Positions 1 through 14,243 of a DNA stretch of 64,000 nt are shown one piece after another; positions within the stretch are counted from its first letter, which is position 1; every line of letters begins with the position of its first letter. The notes beneath the pieces are model-generated. The model searched no databases, was not told the origin of the DNA, and saw only the letters and a list, made by a program, of their open reading frames with translations. The position numbers and the translations under genes are program-made. Source of the stretch: Syngnathus acus (lineage: Eukaryota > Chordata > Actinopteri > Syngnathiformes > Syngnathidae); assembly GCF_901709675.1 (NCBI RefSeq), contig NC_051099.1, positions 8,308,001-8,372,000 of the forward strand. The letters run 5' to 3'.

Positions 1-1468
1 TGCCCGCTGTGTCGCGCTAGCTAAGGAAGCCGGGGTATTCAGCGTCACGCTGAATAGCACCTGATGGCCACTCAACAGCATATGGATAGAAACCCTCATT
101 AAATTGATGCTGCGGGGAGATATTCAACATATACCAGAACGAGCCCCTCACCCACAAAAATGATCTGCCGATAAAGCAGCTCTAGCATTTGAAAAGTAAA
201 AAAACTGTGGTTTGTAAGCATTACGCGCATCTCTTGTAATTGAGTACATTGTACAGATTCAGTTAATCCTTCCAGTATTCAGTGGCTTCGTCAGAGATTT
301 GCGCTATTGGAAAAATAAATAAATGAAATATTATGCAGGTATTTGTGGGAATTAGGTTTGCTGAGTCTACAACATTAAGATACACAAACCCATTTTAAAA
401 TTAGCAGCAGTGCAATGACATCAGCGAACTATCCCTTAAAGGCTGCTAAAAACATCTTCCACTAACATTTGTGGTGTGTTGTACCGATGCACTTTTAGCA
501 ACTGATTAAAGAGTTAGCTTATTTTTTTTCTCCAGGAGTGACCACTTCCTATTTTAGCTGCAATTTCAGTGGCAAGAAAATTGGTTTGTTGAGCCTTCAT
601 GTGCAACCCCAAAACCTCAACTTTCAGTCCTGTTCTGCATAAATAAGGTCTGTTGAGATACACGCACTCGGTGATAGCTTAATGGTGCGCGTTCAGCAGC
701 TTATTGCAAAGTGCATAGTTGAAACGCAACTTTAATGAAAAACGCTAAATCGCTGTTGTGTGTAAGAGAACCTTGTAAATACAAAAACACCTTTTAAATG
801 CACATGGACAATGGCGGAGCCAGGATTGTTTTTTCTTGGGGCGGGGGCTTGGGTGACCAAGGAGATCTCGGGGGTCTCCAAAATAATTTTTTTACAAACC
901 TCCAAAAATTCTTCAGAAAATGCTGATAAGCTTTCATTACGATTGAAATATAGAAAAAAAATCCCTAAAGTGAATTATCTGTCCTGGCACCTGAGGGGGG
1001 GAGGCTCCTCCACGCATAACTCTGGAAGGGCCAGTGCCACCAGTGCACATACATCACAAAGGAAACAAGGTGGCGCTTTTGATCGACTTCTATTTTCTTT
1101 GAAAAGTAAATTGTCTTTTAGGTGAACTTTTGTGGCAAAGTCATATTTCCATAGTTGGGAGGACAAAGACAGGCGTGCAAGGAGTACAAAGCAAAAGAAG
1201 CCTTTGTATTTGTCTCACAGGAGCCTCTGCATGGTTCTGATCCCTGCCTCTCCTTAAATCACAGCTTTCTGCTGTGTCCATCACAACCCCCGAGAGACAC
1301 TCTACCTGTCACTGTGCACTAACTGAACTTTCAAACATGCAACACATCAACGCAAAGCTCCTTGCCAACATTTATTAAAGACATGCAAGTTTGACGTCAT
1401 GGCTTGTGGTGCACAGCGCATGACGTAATGCCGTACACGGCATCAAATGCAAAGTCGACGTATCTTAC
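1..1468 (-). other. robo1: robo1 intron downstream of the Ig2a exon (partial)
   Basis: This stretch is inside the robo1 transcription unit, cut by the window edge. I see no exon with robo homology. It contains only short chance ORFs and ordinary AT-rich DNA. Confidence 0.7.
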
Positions 1469-1626
1469 TGTAATTCGTTCCTCTCTGTCGTCTATGTTCA
1501 ATCCATTTTTCCTCCACGAGATAGTGGGCTCGGGATGTCCACGGGGTGGCTGGCACTCCAGCACTGCGGGCTCACCCACTGCAACCATGACGTCGACTGG
1601 GTTCTGTCTGAAGTCATCACGTAGAA
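1469..1626 (-). CDS. robo1: robo1 exon encoding first half of Ig domain 2
   Basis: The exon is 158 bases with acceptor TGTTTCAG and donor ACA/GTAAGA. Its two leading bases complete an Ile codon, then it reads [19 protein letters not shown], the Ig2 cysteine in [16 protein letters not shown], and [13 protein letters not shown]. It ends in phase 0. The rest of Ig2 (beginning GGKLM in the family) would lie off the left edge. The open frame that continues past the donor on the minus strand (to 1397) is intron read-through. Confidence 0.93.
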
Positions 1627-4600
1627 CTGAAACAGAAAACATCAAAGCTGTATATGCATATCAGTTACAGGTTTTATTATTGACTTGTTTGCTTTAATAG
1701 CAGGTTGCCAACTTGCAAGCTGACATGTTAATTAGAATATTGTGAAATAATAACAGATGAAGAACTATAATCCTACTGTGTATGTCAGAAGGTTCCATAC
1801 TGACCAATATCAACTCGTGAGCTTGAGACAGTTCTGTTGCTGGCAGTGGTAAGCCAACATTATCACATTTCAACAGCAAAGAGGCTGCACACAGAAAATG
1901 CGCTCGCCGCCAAAAGTTGAACTGAAGACAAAGGAAACTTGTGTCTATCCAAAGTTGTCCAAACAATGACTATAATTTGCGGTAGTCATTGGCAGCTCAT
2001 TCTCAAGCTCAATGTACAACACGTGTCAAAAATCATACCAAAATAAAGTTGGCTAAAAATACCGCACTGGTTGAAGATTTGCTGATTTGTGCAGGATGGA
2101 TTTGAACGTGAAGGAATCCTAAAGCGAAAAGCCAAACTTACTGAAGTGATTCTTGATAGTGACGAGTTGAAGAATGTATTTGAATGCAGGCGCCTAGGCT
2201 TGAGTGACTGCTCTAAAGCATGCCCGGTCTTAAATTACATGGGGGGGGGTAAGAACCTGAACATGCCAAGGGAGTTAAGCCAACATAGTCAGCAGACCAG
2301 CAGTTGAGTTCTCTTAGAAAAGACAGGAAACAATAAGGAAAAAGGCATAATCACTCCCAGATGGAGGCAAACACATTCATCCGTGGATTTGTACATGACA
2401 CTGGGTTAGTTCAACCGAGATGCCAGATATGCTGTCGATATGGGAGAACAAATTGGGATGGCCTCGTAATTGGAGCTACTTTGACCCCTGTATCTTTCAG
2501 GGCTGAATTCTGCTGCTATGATGCTCTGGGCAGGCTTCTGACGGGCTCACTAGTACAGTTGACTGAGCGCTTATGGGAAACAGCTGTCCGAACAGCCCTT
2601 TTTCCATCTCCGCCAATAGCATTGTGTCACATGACAAAAGGCATTCCTCCTGGGATGCAAAAACATGGTTGAGATTACTTCAGACAGGAAGAAAGTGAGA
2701 CTATTGCAATCGTGTGTACAGCAGTGTGCATCTTTGTACATGCTTGTTGATTGATCAAGTGATACTATGTATATTCTAGGGATGATGGAAATTAGGTTAC
2801 ACATCTTCTCTGATGTGTCGTCGTTTGTAGGACTGCTCCCGCAAATCTCAAAATGTATTTGTTTGTAGTCAAGTAAAGGGAGCTAGTAAATGTTGGTAAT
2901 ATACTATGTACAGTATACAGTATGTACTTTTTATATGTATATGTATATACGTATAGATATACGTATAGGTGTACGTATATGTATAAGTGTATGTATATGT
3001 ATACATGTACGTATATGTACGTATATGTACAAACTACTATATTTGCACCTTTCCCATTGACAAATATAAACATTAAAGGCAGTGAAAAAGAAAAATAATC
3101 TTAGACAATTATATTGGCACTGCCCTCTCCTGAAATGTTCGAACCACTCCTGGTCGGATGATTGACTTTTCAGTATTTTACTTTTTTTTTCAGGAACATT
3201 TTCCCACATTTTCCCCTCGTAGGTATCATATAATGAATGTTTCTCAGCATTTTCTGAAGAATTTATATGCCCACCCCAAGGAAAAAATTCCAAGCTCCGC
3301 AAGTGTTTATATGATTCTCTTCATACAAGAGACAAATGCTAACAATGGATTCATTAATTACTAGATACACACTGTACGTTTTATGTTTCCATGTTGTCGA
3401 CAAAATGAGGGCATGCTGACAAAGTATACGAAGAACAACACAACAAATTATCCCGAGCTCAAAAACATGTTTCAATATGCTTTGAAAGCAGAATTGCAGA
3501 AACCCACTTTTGACTTTCCATGAATGTTTTGTTATTCTTTAGCAACCTATCGCCACACCTCCCGAAGCCAACCCAATGTGCCTGTTTAGTTGGAGCTTTG
3601 CACCTCTCACTCTGTGGATCTGATCCCCTCCAGATGAGAATCTCATGGCCCACTTCAAAGCAATAGCCCTTGGCCTCGCTTCCCTGACTTGTTAGTCCTC
3701 TGGAGCTTGAGCCTACTGCAGCAGAGCGCCAATAATCCTCTCGGCAGAATCCAACTGGAGGAACACAATCTGGCCCACAGACGGTGACGGACAGTGTACA
3801 CATAGCAACCTTGTCACCTGACATCACCGCATGAGGTTATCAGCTTTTGAAATTGAGCCAAAATAACTCTGCTAATTGCTCTTGAGCCCTGCATTCAGAG
3901 ACTCGGTTTCCTTAAAATAAATCATTTTCAAAAGACTGTGATCATGAAAACACGATGCAACAAATATCACAAGACTCGATGAAATCGCTAAGTGTTACTG
4001 CTGGCCATATTTTGCCCACTCGTTTTCAGGTATATTGTAATCAATCTGCACGTGTTTAACAATAAGATTTTCAAATAATTCATATTAATCTAATATTTGC
4101 TTCTCTACAGCAAATGGCTAACTACTGGTTTATCATCAAACCTGAAGATTATACCTTACAAGACATTTCCAATGTCTTAGAAAAACATTCAAATTTCATG
4201 AACCCACTTTCAGTAGAACATTCCAGAGGAGTGAATGTCAATTATCCAAAGACAATAAATATCTGAAGCAATGGAAGCTTCCAACTTTAAACAGGTAGTT
4301 ATCACGCAATCCCAGCAGATAAAACCCTTGAATTTATTCTGACAATCTATCTCATGACCTCCTTCTACCCTAATTTCTGCATCTGAGACCCCCCACTTGA
4401 ACCTCAACCAGCTCCTTCTCTTCTCCGCTGCCTCATTTCTGCGGCAAAGCCGTCTGGAGGGACAAAAAGCTGCAGGAGAAACAGCTGCTCCACAAACAAT
4501 TCAATATGTGCAGTCCATGTATACTGTAGGTGGTCAGACGGGCTTTAGGCACGCACACACGCACGCACACACGCACACACACGGCCGCTGGGAGGTGTAG

Positions 4601-7600
4601 CTCCTTTGCAAGCATAAACCAAAGCAAATAACAGATTATCAGCAGCAACCAACCAAATCCAATAAAAAAGCAAAGATCCCGCACATAAAGAGGATACAGC
4701 CGTCGTGTAGTCTCATAACGATGGCACATGAGATTTGTAAAATACACACAGGCTTCCTGAACACATCGCCTGCAACTTATGAAGGAAACAGAGTTCCTTG
4801 CCGGGCCTCCCCAAGCTCCACTATTTGAATATCATTTTTCAACGAAATGATATTTAAGACTCCTGAGGCAAACCAAGGTTTTTTTGCATGGATAACCGTG
4901 AATCTTTCAAACATTTGGCAAGTCAATTCATTCCACAGTGAAATGTCTGAAAGAACTTTGGTATTTTTTAGGTAGATTACCTCAGTAGTTTTACCTCTTT
5001 GTCATATTTTTAGTTCTGGGAATTTATAATGTCAACTTAATTGTTATCTTTATCATCATTATGTATTATTACCTCTGGCAGAAGGCTTGTTTTCATGACG
5101 GTGATTGCGTTTTGGATGCTTGTATCCGATTGGTTGGTTCTGATATAGTATAGCTTTTCCGTGTTGGATTAGTTAGGATCAGTTGCTATTACGCTTCATC
5201 CTGGTTCCATTCAGATCACACTTTTAATTGTAACTGTTATCTGTCAAAATTGATCAGCTCAGGATTTGATGGAAATTTAACTTTATGTGCATCTTATTCT
5301 TAAACCTTTGTAGTCCAAACACATCTACACATATTTCTCTCGGAATAGAGTAGGAGACACAAGAATAAAAATAAAAAAAATCAATAAAGAATTCTAGACG
5401 TAGAGGTATACCTCACTAACTGAGAAATCGGGTCACGGGAACTATAGAGACATCACCGTACGTGTGAGTGTAGTTTGTGTGTGTGGAAGGGGGGCGGGGG
5501 GTGTACATGACAGCAAATCTTGTTTAGATCCTTTATGTGCGAAACATAGCACTGGAAAATAAGCAGACGTTACTAAGCAGCTAACAAGGTTGCACAACAG
5601 TAGTTGTAAGAATCCTATGCTGCCAGAAGGAAAGCAGGTGAGACAAAGTGAGAGGCTGACAATATAGAAAAGGGTAGATGCAGCCAGATGGAGATATGAA
5701 GCATATTAAGAGAATTAGTCAAGTGGGACAAAAACTGGGCGAATCAGAAGTTGAAGAGCTTGCATCGATTTAGATATCGTACCTGGCTGCTAAGTATACA
5801 CATTTATTGTCTAATGACCATCCCCCAAAAAATTTTAGTAATATACAGTCAACTGGTAGGTGAAGGTAACAGATAAAGCCTCGTTGAATGGTGCAACACG
5901 ATAATACCGAAAAAGATATCGCTGACAATCTGTCCTTGTAGACCTAATCATGTTATTGTGCATAAAAGGCCAGCTCTTGGTGACATTTTATCGGAAACAC
6001 TCCGCTCAATAAATTAGTTGTTGGAATTTAAGGCACCAGAATAATACAGCTATCAGGAAATGCATACATGCTAGTGAGCACAAGAATAATAGCAAATCAA
6101 GCCTATTGTGAGTGGTGGAAAGAGATAAACGCAGCTGAGATGTAGCTCTTTCTCTCTTCTGCAGAAAAACACACACTGTCAACCTTTAACCCTCTCATTA
6201 GTGTTATCCCACCAAAGCAGAGTAAATTGTCATGAATAAATCCACTTGGAAGCCACTGAATGAAAGACTTTCACTCTGACATAGTCACATTACCATTTCA
6301 ATAACCGTGCAACACTGCAAAACGCCAGGACTGTTTGAGTAATTGGAAACCTTAACGAGTAGATAAAATATGCAAGACGAGTGTGCACGTGTGTCCATTT
6401 TTTTTTTTCACAAAGACAAAAAAGTCAGATTTTCTGGCTAATATAGAGAATGAAAATGAATGTGGGACATAGACGGGAAAGATGCTGTTGCTTTGTTTGG
6501 TAAAACAAAAGAACTAAAGTGCCGACAGCAGTCAGACCTTGAGACAAATGTATTCAGGAATACAACCCTTTAAGCAAACCTTTGTTTGAGCAGCGTAACC
6601 TCAGTGGAGGTGCCAAAGAAATGTCCTTGGGCTGTGTAAAGTTCGAAGAGCACCCCAGTGAAACTAAACCAGCATCCATCATCATTAAGGAAAGATGGCA
6701 CAAACCTAATGTGTACATTTTAAACAACTCACATTCAAGTCATTCCAATCTGGACTATGTTTGCAAAAAAAGAAGAGTCCGTAGGAATAATAAGAGGGCA
6801 ACCCTCACAAGAAGCGCACCACTGAGGGAATGCACCTGCAGGTCAAAGAAAGAGGCGGTGGAGAGGAGGATGAGGATGAGTAGGTGGAGGAGGGTGTGTT
6901 GCACCATGTAAGCCAGACAAAGACATACATGCACAGGGGAGTGAAACAGACAAAGAAACAAAGACTACAGAAAAATATAACTCAGAACTAAATCTGTTTT
7001 ATTTACTATGCTGTCTAGTTTTGGTCTTTTCATTGCAGTGCTCATTTTGTTACCCTCAAGTGACCTAATCATTCCCCACTGCCATCAATCTGAGAGACAA
7101 TTTAACACCCAGGAGAGAAACGGACTCTTGGGAGGTATCTGAAACTCTTCATGACGAACTGAGGCAAAGGTACTTCAGCCAAAACATACAGGATAGAACT
7201 GCATGGCACATAACTAACCTACTGAAATATCCGAGATTGTATCACTATTGTATTAGTATGCAAAGAAAACACTTCACTACAGAAACGGTATTAGTCAACT
7301 ATGTAAAATGCTGACAGTGCGTACGCGGATAAGAGAATTGCATGACTGCAAGACATTTACTGAGGCTTCATTTGAAATCATCCTTTGTGTTATTTTCTCA
7401 TAGTCGAGAGGACACATAGCTAACGGTTGAATGATCACGTCTTGGCAGCTATTTAATGGTATTAATGGACTGAGGAGCACAAGAGGTGATGTAAGAGGTA
7501 CTCGGATAGATATTTGTCTTTGGTTCATCCTTTAAAGTTGCCAAGTGGATATAGGTTGTTGAATTTACGAGCTTGTTTGGTTTGGACTGCCCTGCGCAAA

Positions 7601-10600
7601 AGGGATAAATGAATGGGGAAAGAAAATGAACGAGGGGTGAAAGATGAAACTTTAATTATCTCTCTGGGGAAATCGGGTCATCAGCGGGCACGGTGCGAAC
7701 GGAAAGGATGAGCGCCATTGTGGCTAACACAAGTAATTAAAACACAGCCTGCAATAATTGGAATCACTTTTTACATTTATGGCTATTAGACACCACTTCA
7801 AATATGTATAAAATGGCAGATGGGGGCTCTTTGGAGGTACGACACTTGTCTCCTGTGAGATCTTTGGCTCGTCAAACATCGAAAGTCGCAGATGGGGAAG
7901 ACGATAGGAACAACAGCTTGAGCAGAGGAGGCAGACCGAGAGCCGAGGCGCTACTCGGCCACATTAATTGGTAGGAAGCAGCGAGCCTCTGAATAAACAC
8001 GCGGCACCGAAGAGAGCCCGGCTCATTTTTCCTCCCCTTGCACTTTGTCTCCTGAGCAGTCAAAGCAAAGATAACTTAGAAGCCTACTCTTCCTTCTTTT
8101 TGCAGTGTATCCTTGCGTTGCTGGCGTGATAAGCCGAGCACCATCTCAGGACTACCAAATATGACAACATGCTGTGATCCCTCAATTCTGTAGCCAGTAC
8201 TCTTCACCTCCGCCTTTTTTATATTCGCCTCACTCACAGGCCCACAGTCCTCTGCTGGTTTCTGCTTTTTCGTTCCCTCCCTAATTATCTCACAGGGCTG
8301 TGAAGGTAGACCCGACCATCCCCCTACGATTCCGCAAACGGAGAGACCCTGATGAATAATTTCACGTTTCTCTTGCCTTCTCTTTCCACATGTTCTCAAA
8401 TTGATTATTGTACAGAAGGCCCAGCTAAGAGAGCAGCCCGCTGGGTAATTTGTCTTTCTGACGAACATCGTCAATGCGTAGGTGTGGGGGAGGGAGAGGC
8501 AGAATGTGCAAAGTGATAAAAAAAAAAAAAAAAAAGAGTAAAAAAAAAATGTGATTATAGCAAAAAAAAAAAGATTGGTTGGACTGGAAGATTTGTGGCT
8601 GCTCTTGGCTTTTGATTGGTGATTCTGTTTGATGTTGTGGTCTGAGGCACTAGTGAAGAGTGGACATTTGTTGAGCGGTATGCAAATGGGGAACATACTT
8701 TGAGAAAGGTTGACTCCAGAGAGGTGTCGCTATGCATGCGAAGCACGTTCTAAAAGAAAGCTAATACAGCATCATGCACGGCAGTGCACGTAAGCGCACC
8801 AGCACGGCAAATTGAATAACGCGCTCCAGTTCAAGTCTGTAGAAGAATGCAGCTCAGTCAGTCACATAGCTGTCAGCCAATTGCCTCAAGTCCATGGTAG
8901 CAAACCAAGATGAGGTCAAGAGTGCGCATCACTGACAAGTTTGGTTTCAGCACACGGAAACATGAGAATTTGTGTTGCACTCCAAGTAATAAGATGCTCA
9001 AAAGTTTCACATTTGCAATTCCGGTGCAAGCTCCACCAAGTGGCTTTGAACTCCACCCCCCCACCCTCTCCCAACCCCATCTCCAGCACATGCACTGTAC
9101 ACCCACATCACTTCCCATTCTCCTCCCCTGTCTTCTAACTTGAGTCTCTCATCTTCTTTGTTTCCTCCAAGCTATCTCAGCATCAAGCTTAGCACCTCCT
9201 GCATTCTGCTCCTCTCTCCTGATGTAAAATCTTTCGGCGCCACTCGATTTCCCTTACTAGTCTTTTTTTTTTTTTTTTTTTTGGAAGGGCCTTTTTCTTC
9301 CCTCTTTTACCGATCCTGTTGTGCATTCTCTTTCCCTGCCCCCACCTCCTCCATTCCAAAAAAAACTCTTAATGGAATCCATGTCAGCAGAATACCAGAG
9401 TGAACCGCACAACTTCACTGTGGCTTCATGTCTGTCTTTCTCTTCTTGGATGGCTCCCTCTGAGAAAAAAAAAAGCAGTTGGAGAATTGAAAGGAAGCAA
9501 AATAAAGTGGCGTATGAATGATGTTTAAAATGACTCTAAACACTATGGGCCTACTACATTCTTGGACAAACTCAGTCCAATCTTCATGAAATTTAAGAAG
9601 GGCACTTTTTGCACTCTACCTCCGAGTGTGTATTTGGTGAAGGCTTAATGTTTGGACTGAGATTTATATTGTTTGTGTTTCACATGTCCTTGAAAGACGG
9701 AATATGAGATGATATATGTATTATGTTGCTTCTGGGAACTACTCACTAACCGCCCCATTAATCTACTATCCAATGAAATCCAACTCAGGAGAATATAAAG
9801 AGCGGTTGTACAAAACAGAGTGCAAAAAGCAGGAGAAGGTGTAGCTTGTTCGCAATTGCCTTTACAATGAGTAACTCTTGAGTGGTAGTGTGACGGACGA
9901 CCTGATAAAGGAGTGAAGGGAACAAAGTGGCGCATTGCCGCTTTGCTACGGTGTACTTGTTCCTGGAGAAGCATTGACAGTGACAAATTGAGCAGGTTTC
10001 CAATTATTTATCTATCTGTTGTTTACGCCACAGAACACATGCTGACACACACCCCCTATAAATCTTTATTTGGAGTACACAACACCAATCTACCAGTAGA
10101 TTATTCTTCTAAGCAGCACGAACTAATCAAACATGCGCTTATTCGGTGAGTGCAAAGTGTTAAATGACGTTCATCTACCCATTCAGCGGATACTCATGGA
10201 CATCTGCACACACTTGGTGCAAACGGAATGGAAGAATCCACAGAATAAAATCACCTTCACTTATAAACGATAATGTATTCTGTTCTGGGAATAGAGGGGA
10301 AAGCCAGGGGGAGTGATGGGATGGGGGCCAAAGGGGAGGCACACATTTAAACACTTTAGATCCGATAAGGCAGCTGGAAATTGCTGAGAGAGGCTTCCAC
10401 TTGTACAGAGACGAGCCGCCTGCCAGTCTGTCGCGGAGATTCCAGACAGCCAGAGGTTGACCGAGAGAGCTCTCGCATGATACAGGGTCCCCTCTGCTTT
10501 AAAACATTGCTGACACCTCTTGCACGTCTCCATCGATGGAGGCCAACTCAGTGTGCCACACACAAACAAGAATGACACTTTACAGCAAACATCTGCATTC

Positions 10601-13600
10601 CCGTTTAAAAACAAATTGCCTACTATCACTTGGAATTTTAAAAAAAATTGCATCCTTTTGTACCAACTAATCTTTCTCATCACTCTACCTGATTTTGGCA
10701 TTCACTTTGTAAATGCTCCAACTCTTCTGATTTTGTCAAATTAACTGACAGAATAATGTTATTTACCGCAAAGCAAGGTTACTTACTTCTGGGCAGTCAG
10801 TGGTGAATGGTTGAGCCTCTGGATTTAATTAGTCTAGCACCCATATGGATGATAATAAAAAAAAGAACGTGCATGTGTGTGTGTGTTTGTATATACACAT
10901 GCACACACGCCCAGTCTGTCACACTCCTACCTGCACTGCCAAACACACTGCACGCCTGAGTGGCAAAAGGAGGGGCGGCTCCATAATCAGCTGATTCCGT
11001 GCTGTTAATTTAATTGATATTAGCAGTGGTGCAAAGCAAGACGTCGAGGTTCACTTCCTGTGCCATGTGCACGTGGAGAAACAGCTGCGTTGTTGGGCGG
11101 GGGTGGGGGGTTCGGAGAATGGGACATATTGTGAGATAAATTATTTTTAAAACCACCACCAAGGTTGATAAACACGCTGTCAAGAAGATGAGACGATGCA
11201 GATGGAAGAAAGGGCAATCGCTCTCAACTTGCTCTGTGACTATTTATAGATGTTTTTCCCATCCAGTGAATCACAAAACAGTGGCAAGAAAGGTGGAAAG
11301 CGCCATGGCAATCTCAGAATGATAGCAAATGTGATTGCGTGATGCTCACTGAATGAATTCCGAGCAAGTAGACTTTTGTCTTGGCTATAATAAAGTAAAC
11401 ACGTGAGGTGTGATGGTGCTCATGGTATTTTCTGTTGCTCAGATCAAAATGAAAAAAAGTGTAATCCGGCACTATTATAGACAGATATCTTATAATTAGC
11501 TCCCTGTAATCCTTCCAGCTGTCTTCCTCCAAGCAGACTGAGCCCTGTCTGGAACCAAATAAGAGAGAAAAAAAAAGAAGAGGATGGAAAAAAGAGAATC
11601 TGTTTGTCCTTCAGTCTATTGGACAATGTTTGGAGTAGACGTGAGGGTCAAGTTGAGGTCTCTGTTAATTATAATTTCAGGCGAGCGGATCTTCCCACAC
11701 ATCACTTCCACACAACAGATTGCATTGACAATTAAACATTTATTATTTTTTCAAGCAATGGTTGACTTACCGTTAATTCCTCTTATTAGTCGCAAATTGC
11801 AGCAAGCGTTTGAATTAATTGGGTTGGGTGATGCACAACCACTCGAGCTGCTAATAATACAGAATGAGGGATGAGATGAAAACAGGAGCACCTACGCAGT
11901 GATGTGAGAATGTACAGGTGAGCTTACAATGTTCTGATGACACCTGATTATACCTGGTTGGTGTGGGTAGCGAAAGCTAGGTCATGTTTGATGGCATCTA
12001 TTGAAGCGTGATGACGAACATGCACGGCCCTGCTCTTTCTGCCAGTGTAGTTGAGGACACGACTATGAAACATGGCAGGCTGTATATACTGTCAACAGTG
12101 TACAGCACATTCCCCACTGTGTGTCCACAGGAGTGTGAAGCATTATAAGCGTCAGCCTCCCAGAGGTAATTTCGTTGGTCTTGGTATGCCGCGACGGGGA
12201 AGCATTTATATTCAACAAGGTTTGATGTTTATCCACAGAACACAGGCTGTGTTTGCAAACACAGTCGGGGTGAAAAACAGGGTCTTTTGCTTCAGTCAAT
12301 TCCCCTTGTGCTACTTTCTCTTTGCTGCCATTTAAGCACATCGTACACAAAGCAACAAATTCCACATAACTACTTAGGTCTCATCTGTATTCCACAGCTA
12401 GTTTCCATTAGTTGCTAACCGTTTGTGCTATTACGTACCTCAATCACAAAAAACTTTCAACGAGGTTTTGTCTATCTTCGCAAATAGTGCACATCCAAAT
12501 CCATTCCCCCACATAATCTACCTATTTCATTCCCTTGGCCTTGTGAGGGTTTGGAACCGTATGCACTTTTCTGAACCCTATGGGATTTCTTCACTTGTCA
12601 GTATGCAGGACAGCATCATGAGGAAACACACATGTAATACGAATAATGCAGGTCTAAGTTGAGGGCTAACAGCAAGAGCAAATGGAAGGAGACAGAAGGT
12701 TTGGTTCTAGAGAAGTGAAAATATAAATATATATCGTTGTTTTAATTGTTTCATGATGGTCCATTTCTTATGAATGAATGGATATAGTATTTACTTGCAG
12801 AGGATGTTATATGATATGACGTGGTGTCTCTCCACGTTGTCAATAAAGCTCAAGGAACACCTGCCAACCCAAGTGCAGGTTTCCATTGTCTATTAGAGCA
12901 TAAAAAATGTCCTCCACTGTCAATAAAGGAGAGCCTGTAACAGAAGCATCTGTCAATTACAATGCTAATCTTGAGAAGCTTCCCGCAATTATAGTTCAGT
13001 GACAGACAGGTGAGTTACGCGGGAGCCTCATGTTTGTCGGGGTGGCTCTGGATGTTTGATTGTCTGCTGGCATTTTGGAGCAAGACCTTTGGCAAGACAA
13101 CATCCTGGAATATGTGGCATGAGACATTTGGAATAAGGCCACCGGGAGAAGGGCTACAGCAGACAATAAAAAGGCATTGCTGATTGTTATGTGGAAGAAT
13201 GTTGGAATCTGTTTTCTATGGTGGAGGATTTCAATTAGAGCCTTAACAAACCACTGCTGACACGCAATGAAAATGCCTCCAAAAACATTTCTCGATCATT
13301 TCTTTTTGTGATGAAACACCTGTGTTTATTATGTTAGCAGCCAGGCTTGAATTGTTTCCAAGAAACAAAGATAAAGCTAAAACCTATTTCAGATTTTTGA
13401 TTCTTGCCTGTTTTTAAGTCTCATACAATAACCCTGTTGTGATAATAAGAATTCCAATTTACAGCTGGTATTAAAGATAACAGAGGAGAAAGTGACACTG
13501 ATTTAGCTTCTAAATGCAGTGTGAAAAAATATAAAAGCATCACATTTAGAGTTTATTAACTGACACTCGTGGATGTGTGTTTGGGTGGGATTAAGTGTAC

Positions 13601-14212
13601 GATGCACAAGTGCTACAGGCTATATCACCATGAAGATCAATTTAATGATCTCTTCAGTGTCTCCCGGTTATAATGTACTTCTCGGCTAAATCCTCCATTT
13701 CCGCAAGCGAATGGTAATATCACGCTGTATTTATTTGTTGCGCCGCATTGTTATATCCTGGAAATAGCCTTGGGATGTCTGTGATGAACAGCGAAGGTGC
13801 ATTCCAGTGAGAAAATTGTGCAAACAGAAAGGGGGGTGCAAAATGAAATATATCACCGCTTTAATAATTCATGATGTGTAACGTGTTTAATGTTCACCCA
13901 AAAGAATAGGGAATATATCAATAGTGTATCTCCTACCTTGGAATTTGAGGGGAAAAAATTGAGGGGCATACACACTTGCATAATGTTTCAGTTTTTTGTC
14001 TTTCAAAGTAAATAATCATTCTCCATTTTCACTAATGGCATGTTTGGGTGTCATTTTGTCAATGTCGTTTGGACTAAATTCAAAGAAAATTCATAGAAAG
14101 AAATAATTAATTTCTTGAGCCACTACTGAAGCTCCCTCACAAACCTTTTCTGAAACATTCTGGGCTATTCCCACGAGAGAAAGATGAAGCGATGCTCTGC
14201 AAACAGGCGGAT

Positions 14213-14243
<31 letters not shown>

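Noticed and set aside
811-1125. 104-codon plus-strand frame
   Set aside because: No family resemblance, no splice or Kozak support, and inside the robo1 intron.
8076-8696. 206-codon minus-strand open frame
   Set aside because: Phe-rich because of A/T runs, no family resemblance, and inside a robo1 intron.
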